A DNA stretch of 64,000 nt from Tanytarsus gracilentus (Eukaryota > Arthropoda > Insecta > Diptera > Chironomidae), in contig JAXRKN010000039.1 in NCBI GenBank assembly GCA_038502055.1, forward strand, positions 3,224,001-3,288,000, written 5' to 3'. The notes under the pieces are model-generated. The model saw only the letters and a list, made by a program, of their open reading frames with translations, was not told where the DNA came from and made no database searches. The position numbers and the translations under genes were made by a program. Below, piece after piece: positions 1-12,892 of this stretch; position 1 is the stretch's first letter, and the number at the start of each line of letters is the position of its first letter.

Positions 1-2115
1 CAATTTAGAAAAATTCTCTCCGAAATTCGACCAACCGAACCTCCAAATGTTCAATTTAATGAAATTCCTCGATTCCCTGGTGAAAACGGATACGTTCGTC
101 AAGAGTCCTCCTATAATGTTGCAAGACAAACGACCAGTGCTCAGAAGCAACAAGAAGATTTAGAAATTTTTGAATATTCAGACGCAACAGCACCTTCGCA
201 ACAGCAGAAAAATGAAGAGACCACGACAGAATATGACGGTGATTTAAACACGACAACGGAAGGTAATATAGTCACAACCACTTATTATCCGCACGTCACT
301 GAAACTCTACCACCAGCATCATCAAAGTTGGCCGACAAAACGCCAGCGTCGCGTCTTCTAAGCGAGAATCTCGAGAAAAATGCACGAACTGCAAAACAAT
401 TTGACGAAAAGTTGCGGCTACCAGCGGGTGAAATAAATCGCAGTCTCGACTCATTTACGATACGCTATAATTTTGATGAGAGCAATGATGAGACGGGCAA
501 TAGTAATGGTGATGATGACGTGAGCTATTTCCCAGAAGATCGTGGCAATAAAAGTATTTTAGCGCCATATGGATTCGATGTGAAACCCGAGAATAGCACA
601 CCAATCTCTGACCCATATCCAACTTCACTCGCCGATACGCAAGCAGTGCCATTACATTGGGGCGATGAATTGACAACAACTGAACCGTCCGACGATGAAT
701 TGAATGGATATCCAACCGTCTTCTCTGACCTATTGCCACCATATGACATCAATGGAACCGAAGTATACGGAATTCCATCGAACGGTCTCGAGTTGCCCAA
801 CGACGAAGCCGACGAGAGCTTGCAACACGCACAGAGTCAGTCATTCGTAGCGAGTCGAAATTCCAACAACATTCATTCTGAGGAGAAGAAATCGAAGAGC
901 TACAAAGAAAACTACAGAAACGAAGAGGAAATTCTTTTCGGCACTACGAATTTTGGTGAACGTTTAACAACCGAGATTCCTCAAACCACAACTCAAATTC
1001 GAGGACATTTTGTGACAAAAGCCATTCCATCGACATCCACAACTGAAGTGCCAGAAACGACCACCTTCGATTACACGACAACTGACAATTATAAAACGAC
1101 ACCACTGCCCGATACTGGAATTATTAATGCCGATTCAAAAACAACACTTTCCTATACAGTCTTTTTAGATCCACTCACGATCAATGACGGCTTGATGGAG
1201 ATGGAGTCATTTGAGTCATCTGTCACGCCATCGCCAAATACATATTTACCGCGAAACGAGCTCTCGAGCACCGAAGAAATTGTCGAACAACCAACGACGC
1301 ATCGACGCGGAAAATCTTCTTTCGCAACGACACCTCTAACAATTCGCTTTAACGATGAAGAACACTCGCATCAGAATATCATTGAGCCAATGCAAAAGCG
1401 TGCAAATGAAATGTTTGGCAAATTAAATGAGACACAGGTTAGTCATTTGATGAATGTGATGAAGAAGGCCGATGAGAATAAGACAGTTAGACGATTGATT
1501 CTTCTTCTGATACAAACATGCGATGGCGATGATCACAATAAGACATTGGAGGCATCACGTGCGGCATTGTTGAATGCACTTATTGGCATGGATGAGGCTC
1601 AAGAGAGAAATGAGCTTAAAATTGTAAACACACGACGAGAGAAAAGTGTAAAAATATCGAGTACAGAACCATCGGTGCCAATCACAACCTACAAGAGTCC
1701 TGAACATGAACGATACACGAGTTCAGAGAGCATACTTGAAGATACTGAATCCACCGCGTTGCCATTAGAACAATCGACTTATTTTGGTCGATTCCAAGAC
1801 ACCACAACACAAGATTATCATTACTCGACAACGGAAGATTTTATCACAACAACAGAAATTCCAATTACAACGCAGCCACCAACAACAACGACGACGACGA
1901 CGACAACGAGTAAACCCAGATTTAGATTGAGATCAAATGCAGCCAGTTTACGAGGAGCAAATTCTGAAGTCATTCGACACCAGAAAAGTCTAGGAACACA
2001 TCAAGATTATCACAGTGAACCGTCGGCGTCACTAGAGCATAAACACGCCGATGCCAGAGCGCTAGAACTCCTCAGATCACTTTACTCGTTAGCATCGCGT
2101 TGGGGTAAAAAATAA
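1..2115 (+). CDS. Thr/Ser-rich secreted-type (mucin-like) protein, C-terminal part
   Basis: The frame is open from the first base to a TAA at 2113-2115, so at least 704 residues are present and the 5' end lies outside the window. The protein is acidic and rich in Thr, Ser, Pro and Glu, with clusters such as TTTEIP and a run of Thr around 1880-1910, typical of O-glycosylated extracellular proteins. Two stretches look structured: a helical segment at about 1390-1610 (containing NVMKKADENKTVRRLILLL and a following RAALLNALIGMDEAQ) and a basic C-terminal tail (ALELLRSLYSLASRWGKK). No chitin-binding domain lies in the visible part. Long insect CPAP1-type cuticle proteins have a single N-terminal peritrophin domain followed by such a tail, so this may be one of them, but that is inference. 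A potential AATAAA overlaps the stop codon. Confidence 0.75.
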   Translation, partial: QFRKILSEIRPTEPPNVQFNEIPRFPGENGYVRQESSYNVARQTTSAQKQQEDLEIFEYSDATAPSQQQKNEETTTEYDGDLNTTTEGNIVTTTYYPHVTETLPPASSKLADKTPASRLLSENLEKNARTAKQFDEKLRLPAGEINRSLDSFTIRYNFDESNDETGNSNGDDDVSYFPEDRGNKSILAPYGFDVKPENSTPISDPYPTSLADTQAVPLHWGDELTTTEPSDDELNGYPTVFSDLLPPYDINGTEVYGIPSNGLELPNDEADESLQHAQSQSFVASRNSNNIHSEEKKSKSYKENYRNEEEILFGTTNFGERLTTEIPQTTTQIRGHFVTKAIPSTSTTEVPETTTFDYTTTDNYKTTPLPDTGIINADSKTTLSYTVFLDPLTINDGLMEMESFESSVTPSPNTYLPRNELSSTEEIVEQPTTHRRGKSSFATTPLTIRFNDEEHSHQNIIEPMQKRANEMFGKLNETQVSHLMNVMKKADENKTVRRLILLLIQTCDGDDHNKTLEASRAALLNALIGMDEAQERNELKIVNTRREKSVKISSTEPSVPITTYKSPEHERYTSSESILEDTESTALPLEQSTYFGRFQDTTTQDYHYSTTEDFITTTEIPITTQPPTTTTTTTTTSKPRFRLRSNAASLRGANSEVIRHQKSLGTHQDYHSEPSASLEHKHADARALELLRSLYSLASRWGKK

Positions 2116-3691
2116 AGCCGCGATGAAAGAGATCATCGAACACTTGTTAGAGCCATATATTAATGAGTTTAAGACGATTTCCTGATTTTATTACAATTCT
2201 TCTTTTCCTGCAGTACTTTACTTCTCTCGTGATATTAACTATGCTTCTTTTTGTATATATTCGAACATCTCTTTCATGCCGTAATAAGTATTATTAATGT
2301 TGTTGAGGTTACCATGAGGTATTGATGGGTTAAAAGTTGATAAAATACAAATTTTAAAATAACAAATTCAAAAATCTACAAAATACATTTCAGTACCTCA
2401 TAAAACTTCTTCAAAATTTTTCCACTTCCACTTTTATTAAGACCATTTTAATTGAGATTTTATTAGTCATCTCAGAAACGAAAAAAAATATCCATATTAT
2501 CCATCATAATTATATTCTACTTTATCCATCTATTCAGCGAGCGAAAAAAAAGAAGTTATAAAAATGTTGTTGTGCATAATGTAAGAGAAAATGTGAAGCG
2601 ATATTAATTAAGAATTATTTTTCATCATCATAAACATAAGTCTGACATATATTTTACTCTCTTTTTCATTATTTCTGTGTTAATTTTATTTAAAATATTG
2701 ATCAACTTTTTTTTTCACTTGTGTAAAAAGCTTCAACTTCACACACAAAGCCGTCATCAATCATCGAGAGTGCTTTTTTCTATATATCATTTTTTCATGT
2801 ATTATGTAATTTCCCTAATTCTTTTAAAAATGCTCATAAAAAATTGTGAAAAGAGAAAAATACAATAAAAAAATATTCAAAATGTAAAATTAAAATTTTT
2901 TTTGGCGATTTTTCTTTCAGATATTTTTGTGAAGCTTTTTTAAGTGATGAGAAAATTTTTATACTCAAAGCTTTCAAGCTTTTCGAACATTTTAAAACCA
3001 TTCAACAGTTGAAGCTTTTGAGCTTGATGTTTTAAAAAGTTTGAAGACATTAAACTTTTGTATGATCTTAGTGTGCTTTTCTATAACAACTCTGACTTTT
3101 TAAGTCGAAAAGTTCATTTTAAAAAAAGTTGACTAAAGTTTTGATGAGAAAAAGTTAAATTTAATTTTATTTCCTTATTATTTCTAAAAAAAATTGTTAC
3201 GCAGCACCGTTTTGGTTTGATTTCATGTACACGATGAAATTTAAACTGCAATTGCATTCAACTGCAGGAAAATAAATCACGTCGTCGATGTAAGAAGATC
3301 GTAATCCACACCAGCCAGCGGTGATACAATTTTGTCGCAAGATTTTCATCGCTCAACTGATGTAATCTCGTATTACTAATCTACTAACTTTATTGACTGT
3401 CAATTTGTCACGAAGTAAGTAAATTAATTGTGAAAACTTTACTTATGAAGTTGCCAAATACAGAGCGAGAAAATTTTCTCATCATTTGTAAGCAGTTAAA
3501 AAATTAATTTTGAGATGCAAGGAGTGAAAACTTTTTGTTGAGCTTAAAAATATTTTTATCTAATTAACAAAAAATATTTAAAAAATTTCAAATTTAAGAA
3601 AAGTCTTTAATTTTATAAAAAAAATTATTTGTTATTTCCATCCATTGACATAAATTAAGATTTTAAAACCCTAAAGCAGCAGCGCTAAATC
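2116..3691. other. AT-rich non-coding stretch after the mucin-like gene
   Basis: No convincing gene is visible. Only short random reading frames occur, including a 63-codon one at 2677-2868. Several AATAAA-like signals (for example near 2863) could end the upstream transcript. Confidence 0.6.
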
Positions 3692-4384
3692 TATTAAAAA
3701 GCAATAAATCGCGAATGAACTTTTTTTTGCATGAGATATTTGCAAACGTGACACCTACGAATTGATGTGATTCGAGAGAGTTTGAAAATAGTGAATGGAA
3801 AGAAGATTGAGATGAGAATAAAAAAATTTAAAACCGAATTGATTGAAAAAATTGCGCAAAATCTTCATTGTGACAAAATTCAAATAAATTAATTGAGAGA
3901 TTTAGAATCGAGAGTTGAGATGTCATTGCATGCGAGGTTGATGAGGAACAATAAGAAGAAGAATCGTGCCGCTGTACAGAAGTCACTGCTTCTTCCTCTG
4001 CAACTTGACTCCAATAAAAGTTAATTCAGAAGTCCTAGATGAGAGCAGTCATGCACACATGGCACGAGCTGTTGAAACTTTTGCATTAATTTTGTTGAAC
4101 TCCTTTTGTGCGGTGCCGTTGATGGATTTAAAAGCAATTAGGCATGAAGATGCAACTTGCAGTTCTGCAATTAATTGAATGAAAAATCTTCATCGAGTTT
4201 TGCCATCATAAATCAAACCGAAATGATTTTGCAGCACTTCACCAACTTTTGTTTCTTCTTCTTTTTATTTCTTTTACTTGATCTTCACACATTCTCACGT
4301 TTTTGACCGCAACGCGTGTGGATTTAAAAAAATTAATCAAAATGCAAAAATTGAATCCATTAACGGGAATTTTAAAGTATTTTT
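3692..4384 (+). repeat. Left arm of long inverted duplication
   Basis: These 693 bases recur in reverse complement at 12893-13589. By eye the arms differ at about fifteen positions, including one 5-base length difference (the right arm has an extra ATGGC-type step around 13134) and a 4-base substitution cluster near 4025. Identity is therefore about 98%. The arm ends abruptly at TATTAAAAAGC on the left and AAAGTATTTT on the right. I see no transposon protein, terminal repeat or poly-A tail in it. The open frame at 3966-4178 inside the arm is destroyed in the other copy and is not a gene. Confidence 0.93.
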
Positions 4385-7373
4385 AGTGAATTGTAAAAAA
4401 AATTAAATTGATATGAATTTAAATATTAAATTAAGGATTCGAACCTTTTAGATTAATTTTTGCATTTTTCATTTAAAATTTTTGTAATTAACAAATATCG
4501 AAATTGTTGCATTTGAATGAGGTCAAATTGAAAATAATATTAGAATTAAATTTTAATTACAGATAATAAAAATTTGTCATGGCATTAATAAAAAAAAAGA
4601 CTTAAAACTCGCTCACAATCTCTTTTTGTGATTTATGTCATCGGTAATAAATTTTTAGAATCTCCGTGCTCATCGTCGATGCTAATGATCATGGCGATTA
4701 TTTTAAATGTGCAATTTTATTTTATTTTCGCTAACGTTACGCTCCTAATGATTTTTTTTCGATTGTTATTGTGCATCATTTTTAGCATTTTCAAGATTAC
4801 TCATTTGATGCATAAAATTCCGTAAACGCATCTCGAAAAGCGATAACCTTGTCGCTTGGTAATTGCTGACAAATTTATCATCACACATTCATTTCACGTT
4901 CATCGCTCATAGACAAAAAAGTATCGTGAGCCTAACTATCCAATAATTTATGGTACATTGTCTCTTCCTCACGATGCTGCATGCTCAGTTTCACTCTCAG
5001 TTGAACGAAAGAGAGTGAAACCGGCTTTAAGCTTCGTTAAGTTTTCTCGCTCTCTCAACATTGCAACGTGAATTAAATTTTGATGTTCCCAGATGATTAA
5101 TTAACTAATTAAATTTTACGGTGTCCAAATTAGTAGAATAAATCACGTGCTTTATGAGTGACTTATTTGTATCAAATTTGTCGACTTTGAAAAGCTCTCA
5201 GATGAAAAATTTGTCGATTGATTTTTTTTGATGATTATTCCCAAGAGATTTAACTGAAAGTCGTGTAGCCATATAGAGAAGTTGAAATCTATGATTAGTT
5301 TTGAGGGTTTTGACGCCACCGGAAGGTTTTTGCAAAAGTGCAACAAGTTTACAAAAAAAATCAATTTTCAGAAATTTATTTTAAAACGAGAATTCACTTA
5401 AAAAATTTAAAAATTGCCTCGATCGATTTATAAAAATTTTTATGAGAAAAAATTACATGTGAAAAAATTCTTTACATATAAATTAAACTCTATAAAACTT
5501 ATCTTAATCACATCAAGAGCAGTGGACATTCATTGCCGCAAGCTCCGTCAACGTAATCTTCTTAAATATTCAATTCTCACATCATCATAATTTTCCATCA
5601 ATTTCAGTTCTAATTTAAATCACGACTCTTCTCTCGCGATCATAATTGAATCCCATTATTATGCATGTCAATTTTTCTCTACATTGTACCTATGCACTCT
5701 TCAGCCACCTCAGGCATCTCGAATGAGTTTAGACGTGCAAGTGATCGTCCGTCCGAGAGTGAATGAAATGAGAACACACAATTTAAATGCATTGTTGTGT
5801 TCGATTTCAGCAATGAGTGAGAAAAGCAGATGATCACGATGCGGCATATGGTGGAAAATCACAAAATCCCTCTTTTGCATCCACCCGGCGGGCAAAATGT
5901 TCGAGACTTAAAATAATTAAATTCAATCTTTGTAAAAATTTAATTTTTTTTAAATTTTAACGGAAATTAAATTTTTGAATAATTTTTTTAACAATCTAGT
6001 GTTACTTGCTGGGAACAACTGGCGGCTTCTGTTATGGTCGCAATCCAAGTTCGATTAAATTCACTTTCTGCTCTAAATCGCTCTCAATTCTTGCGCTAAC
6101 CATTCACAAGAGAGCCTTCGAAAGAATTAAGAAGAATTTAACGCGAAGATCATGCGGTGCAGATTAAAGTTGCAGCAGTGTAATGATGTGCAAATTGCAG
6201 CATTAATTTTGACACGAAATGCAAAAAAAGATTTTTCTTATAATTTCGTGGGGGGATTGAAAATTAATATTCTTGACCCAATTGAGATTGAACATGACGA
6301 GCCAATTTAAATTTTTGCTAAATTGAAAATTCTCTTGAGATGCGCCAAGAAGTGTCCTTGGTATGTCATGAGAGTGTCAAATATTGCCGCACACACGGAG
6401 ATGAGATGAAGTGAGCCAGTCATAGTTATTACGAGTGAGTACGTGCTCTTAATACCTTGATCTGAGTTGTGAGGATTTTGTTGAAAATTTAATTGAATTT
6501 TTCAATCAAAAGTTTTTTAAAATTTCCTTCATATTTTCAATCATGTCTAAGTATGCCTGAAATATTTCAATTAAACCAATAAAATAATTTTTAATTTCAG
6601 TTTTTCAATAAATCTTCATATTTTATTCATTTTCATTTCATTTATATAAAAAAGGTATAAAAAGTTTTTACAAAAGCTGTGTATATAAGTGATTGTCATG
6701 GCATACATGATTTATAATAGATTTTTTTGTGGTTTTTATGTCATCTCGTTTCATCTCTCATGAAATGCTATTATTTAAGCTATGCACTAAAGTCTAAGTG
6801 AAGAAAATTCAATTCAATGATTTTTTCCCTCGAGCTACTTCGCAGTGTGTTGCAAATTTAATGATGATAAATTTTGCTATTTCAATTTGTCAATGATGAT
6901 GGTAAGTCACGATAATTTTTTCTGCGATTTCAATTTAGTTTTCCTTACCTTGGAGATTAATCGCAAATTAAGTCGCTAAAATTTAACTCAATTAGATTTT
7001 AATTTCTTATTTAAATTTTAAGCGACTCAATTTTAATTCAATCTCATCAAATTTAATTTCTATCGTGAAGAAGCTGAAGAAATGAAATCATTAAATTTTG
7101 TCAATTAGCATGTCGGCTTGGGGTTTGCATATTTGTGTGCCTTATTCTTAAATGTCTCTCTTATAGAACCGTTTGAGATTTATTAATTATAGAAGGAACA
7201 GCGGAAATTAACTAGTTGGTAATTACCTAATAAATGATTTTGTGAGTATTGAGCATGATTTTAAAGTGGGAGATCATTTGGAAGGAAAGTAGGGATTAGG
7301 AGCTAGGGTTTGAGGGATCAGTGTGTGGCATAAAATGACTCGATAGTGTAAACGTTTGTTTCTTCGTTAAGAT
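4385..7373. other. Non-coding region inside the inverted pair
   Basis: No gene is supported here. The stretch holds one perfect hairpin (4988-5021, listed separately) and AT-rich sequence with scattered short frames. It ends in the 3' flank of the chitin-binding gene. Confidence 0.55.
4988..5021. other. Perfect 11-bp hairpin
   Basis: GTTTCACTCTC at 4988-4998 is followed, after a 12-base loop, by its exact reverse complement GAGAGTGAAAC at 5011-5021. The stem also contains GAGAG, the core of GAGA-factor sites. No role can be assigned. Confidence 0.5.
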
Positions 7374-9340
7374 TTATCCTCGTCGTGGTGGCAAGTAGTC
7401 GCGTGGTGGTGTCGTTCCGGTAGAGACTGCGCCTGGATATTGAGCATCTCCTTGAGATGGATATGGGCCTTGTTGTGGTGGCTGATATCCTGTTGATGGC
7501 ACATTTGGAACATTGGCACCTGCACTTGGGTATGGTCCTGTAGTTGCTGGATTGAATGCACTAGGTCCTGATGGATACACGCCGGCGCCTTTTTTAATTC
7601 ATAAATGATTATTAAAATTATTTAAAGACTTTTTTGGTCTAATTACCTGAAGGAGCAGCTGGATAATTTCCTGCAGATCCAGTTGGTGCTGATGGTTGAT
7701 ATCCTGGTCCTGAGGCTTGTGGTGGTGGTCCGTAGTTGGTCGATGGAGTGCCTGCTTGAGGTACGAATGTGTTTGTGTTAGTTCCTGGTCTTGCTGGTGC
7801 TGGATAGGGTCCACTAGGGCCGACGCCTGCATTTCCGCTTGGGCCTGTAACTCCTACAAAGTCATTAGTGATTCCTTGAACGCCTTGTGCAGGTCCTTGA
7901 GCATTTTGTCCACTTTGTGAGTTATCATAAATGTTTGCGTTGTTGCCGAACAATGATGGAGCTGAGTTGCAGTCGAATTGGTTCCACCAAACACAAACGA
8001 GGAATTCTTGGCTCTGTTTAAAAGCATTTTAAATTTAACTTTAATGAACTTATAAAATTTAACTTACGAAGATGGTTCCATTTGGGCAAAGGAAATCATA
8101 TTTGCGAGTGTTGTTGAAAGCGCACACGTGAAAAACTTGGCAACGAGCTTCAACATCAGCATAATAACCAGGGAATTCTTGTTGAGCACAATCGAATGAT
8201 GTTTCGGGAATTTCTGAGAAAATTGGATAGTCAATTTCAGGCTCTCCGGGAATGGCTGAGTAATCTCCTTCTTGATTTTCGTCTTGTTGATTTCCTTGAC
8301 CTAAAGATGATCCGCCAGCAGATGGTGAACCTCCAATGCTACTAACGCCACCTCCAATAATGCCACTACCTGGTTGCACAAAGCCAACGCCTGGTGCTGC
8401 TGGGATGAATCCACCTTGAGCTGGGACAGTTCCAATAACGCCTGGACGGACGACGCCAGGTTGTGCTAATTATTAGAAGATTAAGTTTAAATTTTAAAAT
8501 ATTTAAGATAATTGAATTTACCTTGAGCAGGGTAAGGTCCTGGCTGTCCTGCGGCTGGATAAGGTTGGCCTGCAGCAACTCCTGTTGCTGGTGTAAATCC
8601 TTGCGGACGACCAGCTATTAATTATTTTATATTAAATGTATTAATTTATTTAAACTCTTAAATACCTTGTGGTCCACTCGGATATCCCCCAGCACCTCCT
8701 GTCGGTGCAATAGCAGTTGGGAAATCATTGTCAGATTGAGCTGGATAGTTATATCCGCCGCCTGGAGCTTGATTGCCGCCAAAAGCAGGAGGTTGATAGC
8801 CTGGAGTTGTCGCAGCTGGATATCCGCCTTGAGTATTGCCTCCGAACCCTCCAGTGCCTGTCGGCCTGCCACCTTGAGGTCTATCATAATTGTAACCATC
8901 TTGAGCCTATTGCAAAAAAAAATATCTTTCTAAGTTCTCGAAAGTAAAACATGCGAAAAACTCATTACCGAAGCGACTCGTAATCCCACAGCCAACAAAA
9001 CTGAGAAAGATAAAGAGATTAAAGTCGTTAAAATTTTAACGAGATCACTTTTATTGTGCAAATTTTTGTCACATAGAAAATCCACGATTTTTGCAACTGC
9101 ATCACTTTAAATCTTAATGATCATCGTCGTGGCATATTTTATGCAATTTAATATTTATTTTTTTAAAAGCGTGGAATGAATGAAAAGTGAGAAGAAAAAT
9201 TGTGGTTAATGGTTAGTTTGTCATTAAGTGACAGTTACATCGATTAACTATTTTCATTTAATTTCTAAATTTTTTGTAATTGTCTCAGAATTTTCACATC
9301 GCATTATTTTCTCACCTGAAAGCACTGTAAACATTTTCAT
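7374..9340 (-). CDS. Secreted chitin-binding cuticle protein (one ChtBD2, CPAP1-like)
   Basis: Seven exons with consistent phase: 9316-9340, 8969-9000, 8666-8906, 8522-8614, 8068-8465, 7647-8013 and 7374-7588, giving 456 residues. The start MKMFTVLSVLLAVGLRVASA is a clear signal peptide split over two tiny exons. Residues 20-220 and 280-456 are low-complexity Gly/Pro/Gln/Tyr sequence with repeated GPYPS/GYQPP-type steps. Between them, at about 223-278, lies one peritrophin-type chitin-binding domain with six cysteines spaced 15, 5, 11, 12 and 7 residues apart, plus the aromatic residues usual for chitin contact (GYYAD, VWWNQFDC). An intron interrupts the domain at 8014-8067. The family binds chitin in cuticle or other extracellular matrices. 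The product probably acts in epidermal cuticle, since gut peritrophins usually carry several domains; that last point is inference. Confidence 0.92.
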
Positions 9341-9551
9341 GATGATTTTTTAAACAATTTCAACTTTTTACGAGTCACCAAAAGAATTTTCAGTAATTTC
9401 ACAAAAAAATAATTTTCACTTTAGAATTTAATTTTTAAACTCGCCGATTGACGAGCTTTTTAAAGATGATCGAAGTTGAGGGAAGATGACGAGGATATTT
9501 GAAGCTTTTTATTCTTTGCTTAAGTTCTCTTATCCACAGTGCAAACCGAAC

Positions 9552-9586
9552 TGATTTGAATAGCTAAAAACAGCATTCTATTTATA
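9552..9586 (-). promoter_or_regulatory. TATA box and initiator of the chitin-binding gene
   Basis: On the - strand TATAAATAG occupies 9586 down to 9578. A TCAGTT initiator-like motif follows, with its A at 9552, 34 bases downstream. This is slightly longer than the usual ~30 but acceptable. It would give a 5' leader of about 212 bases before the ATG at 9340. A TATA promoter fits a strongly regulated cuticle gene. Confidence 0.6.
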
Positions 9587-9599
9587 CAGCCCGTAAAGT

Positions 9600-12500
9600 G
9601 AATGGCGCTAAGCAGCATCACATACAATAATTTTGTATTTTTCGGTATGCTACACAAAAGCCACCTCCACCTCAGTGTGAACATGAGATGATGAGCGTTG
9701 CTCTCATGAGAGAGAAAATTTAACGAAACACTTTGCCGGCTGAGAGTGGAGAGAATTGCATTCGGAATGAATCAATGACAAAATTGACCTTCAACGATGC
9801 GCTCACAATCGCATCAAGTACACTGAAATCCTTTAAACTCGAGCATGTCTCATTTGGATCGTGGATAATTGTTGCAAAAAAATGAGAAGTCCCCTTGGTT
9901 TATTGAGGTGATAAAACTAATTTCAGCTTCAGGGAGTGGACACTAAAAATTATTTTATGATTCTAATTATTTTGAAAATCTTATTGAATATAAAATTGTG
10001 TCCATTCCTTTTCTTAGACACAAATCACCATCCAAAAATCCGTGATTTTAACATTCATACAAGAAGAAGTCGCACTTCATCTAATTCACATTCACATCAC
10101 ACTCCGTAGCATATTTTTCATCTTTTTTCCTTCTTGAATTGTTACTTCAAGCTCTATGACATTGTAATGATGATCGTGAAAAATAAATTGACTAAAGCGA
10201 ATCCATCGGCTCTAAATTTGTAATAAATGTGGCTAAAATTGCTCGGCGCTAATGCGATGTGACTTCTGTTTATATATTTGGATCTTAAACTTTATTAGCG
10301 GATGATGTAAAGTCATCAAGATAAATTGAGATGCTCGAGGATTTAAACTGAAAAATTATTTCAGTGATTTTAAATTTTAATCTATGCAAAATTTCGTCTT
10401 TTTCATCCCTTTTGCATCTCATTTGAAGACTTTCAAGATCATGAACTCATTTTGGCATTTCTTTAAAAAAGAATAATTAAAACTTCTTTTCTTTTTTCTT
10501 TAAAGACTTTTTCAAGCAAGAAAATTATTGCATAACATTTCAGCAGATGCACTAATTGGACCTCATTCATGTCTCTTTTCTTACTCTCTATCTCATTTGT
10601 CCCACAGCAATTCACTCAGCGGACGACGACACGATGCCCTACATTTCTCTCTCGAGCTGCACAATTCTGGCATTTTCACTCATTGCAATTGAAATGTCTG
10701 CAAGGTGGACTTAATGCATTGTCATCATCATCCAAATCCCAATATTGGACATTCTCGATGTAACAATTGACCGAATTGCTATAAATTTTAAGCTTGCGAT
10801 GTTCTTGTGGTATGATGAAAATTTTATTCGCGGGTTGACGATGTGATTAAGATGTGGGTTGTGATTTGAAGTTTTTGGCGTGAAAAAAATGTGATGAAAA
10901 ATTTTATTTGCAAATTTTAATGTTCAAGGAGAAAATTTAGTAAAAAGTTTAGATGAAAAATTTCAATAAAAAATTCTTAAAATAAATTTGATTTTGAGAA
11001 AATTTAAGAAATTTTTAAAAAAAATTCCTGAAAAAATTCAAAAGCTTGCAAAATCGTTAAATTATGATCACTAAAAGAGAAAAGCTTCTGTTCTCATTAT
11101 CTCCGCCAATTTCCTTCGTGTAGTTAAATTTTTTCAGCTCAATCTCAACTAAAATAAAGTTTAAATTTTTGATGCTTGATTGAAAATTATTTTAAAAAAG
11201 TTACAAAATAATTCAATTTCGTGCGAATTCTGTATCGAAAAAAAGAATTACAAGAAATAATTTATGTCTTGTTTTAAATCATTTAGCACCTCGTTAGTTC
11301 ATTTTGATATATTTATCTCGTCATGAACTCGAATAAATCATAAAAATATTATTTTATACTTTTTTCGGTGTGTTAAAGTTCATGTGCACACGATACAGAC
11401 AATAAACGTTCGCTCATTAAAAGAGAGGCTCTAAGAAAAAATTGCAAGAGCTGGAAAATTATGAAAATAATTTTTACAATTTTTAGCTTTTGACGTTTTA
11501 AAAAAATTGAATTATTTTAAAAATTCCACCCCTTGGCTAAAAATATATGAATGTAACTTTGCACCATCAACATCATACATATCCGCGAAAAAAAAGATGA
11601 GCGCAATATTTCATGCACCAAATTGATCTATAATGCATTTTTTACACGACTCGAAGCACAATGATTAATTATTAATTATTAGGATTGCTTAACCCGCTTA
11701 ATTGCTGTTTGTTAGCTCGCGCGAGTCAAAAATGTCACACAAAGTGAATTTGCACCTGATGATGAGCGACATTCGAGAGTGATTGTTATTGTTTTATGAG
11801 AGAAAAATTAGGTCGAAAATTATGAAATAATTTTATCGCAGACAATGTTGCAAAAATGCAGTTTGCTACCTCACATTAATTTATTTTGAGTGAAGCATTA
11901 ATGAAGTTATCGTGTGTTTGGCATTGAGTCAAAATCAATAATATAAAAAAGTAATCAATGCACAGAAAAAAAAATTAAGTTTAGAAAATTCTAAAAATCG
12001 TGTTAATTTAATTTTAAATCTTTTTTACGCTAATAATTTTTTAAATCCCTTCCCATTTTATTTTAGCAGTAGCACAGCGTTAACTAATCATCGTAGCAAC
12101 TCAAAAACAAATTCAATTTTTCATCTTCAGCTCAGCATAATCTTTTTTCAAGTTGCCCTAATGACTCTCTGCTAGTTTTTCATCTAAATCGAATATTAAA
12201 AATTGAAATTGCTTATTTTATTTTTATGCTCGTTCAGCATAAAGTTGAAGATTTTTTTTTCGGGATTTGTCATTGAGAAAAAAAACTATCGATGAGCATT
12301 AAATGGAAAAAACATTAATCAATGAATTGATAATGATCATTTTAATGTCGCGGATTTGAAATTGTTCATTGTTTTACTTGCGAGTGCGTTCCTTACCTAC
12401 ATCAATGATAGTCATGGTCAAGCGAGCAATAAAATTAAATTGAGGCACATCTTTGACAAAATAATGATGATGATAAAAGTCAAAAAGTAATTTTAAATTT

Positions 12501-12892
12501 CTAATTGGCGATTTCATTAAAATCAAATTTCCTTGATGCATTCGGAAGCTTTTAAAGAATGAAAAATTTAAATTTAAATCTATAAAATTTAATTGAGATT
12601 GATTGCTGTTTGAACATTTATTCATCTCAAATCGTGTTTGTGCTTTAATTCAATTAAAATTAACAAAGTGTACGCAAAATGCATTTTTCAAGTGCCAACA
12701 TCATGACGACCTTGCTCAATATGCGATCACTTGTCGTTTAACAAGCAAATTTATGATTACATGCGTGCCTGCCTTTGATTAATTACTAAAAATAAATTTG
12801 TGCAAGGGTTGAGCACGCGTTAAATTGTTTTAAAAAAATAACAAAAATTGTCAATTAATTATTTAAAAAAAATCTTCATTCCTCGTTTTCTT
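9600..12892. other. Upstream non-coding region of the chitin-binding gene
   Basis: About 3.3 kb without a supportable gene. It is AT-rich with scattered short frames only. It lies upstream of a regulated cuticle gene and inside the inverted pair, so enhancers may be here, but none can be pointed to by sequence alone. Confidence 0.5.

Noticed and set aside
3966..4178. 70-codon frame within the left inverted arm
   Set aside because: The 5-base length difference and other changes in the other arm break the frame; no domain is recognised.
4430..4450. Perfect tRNA box B match (GGTTCGAATCC) on the - strand
   Set aside because: The upstream sequence has no box A, anticodon arm or acceptor stem pairing and is almost pure A/T.
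7599..8899. Alternative-frame ORFs across the chitin-binding gene (for example 7599-7832, 8627-8899 and + strand 7717-7920)
   Set aside because: They are shadows of the Gly/Pro-rich exons; the spliced frame with signal peptide and six-cysteine domain explains the region.
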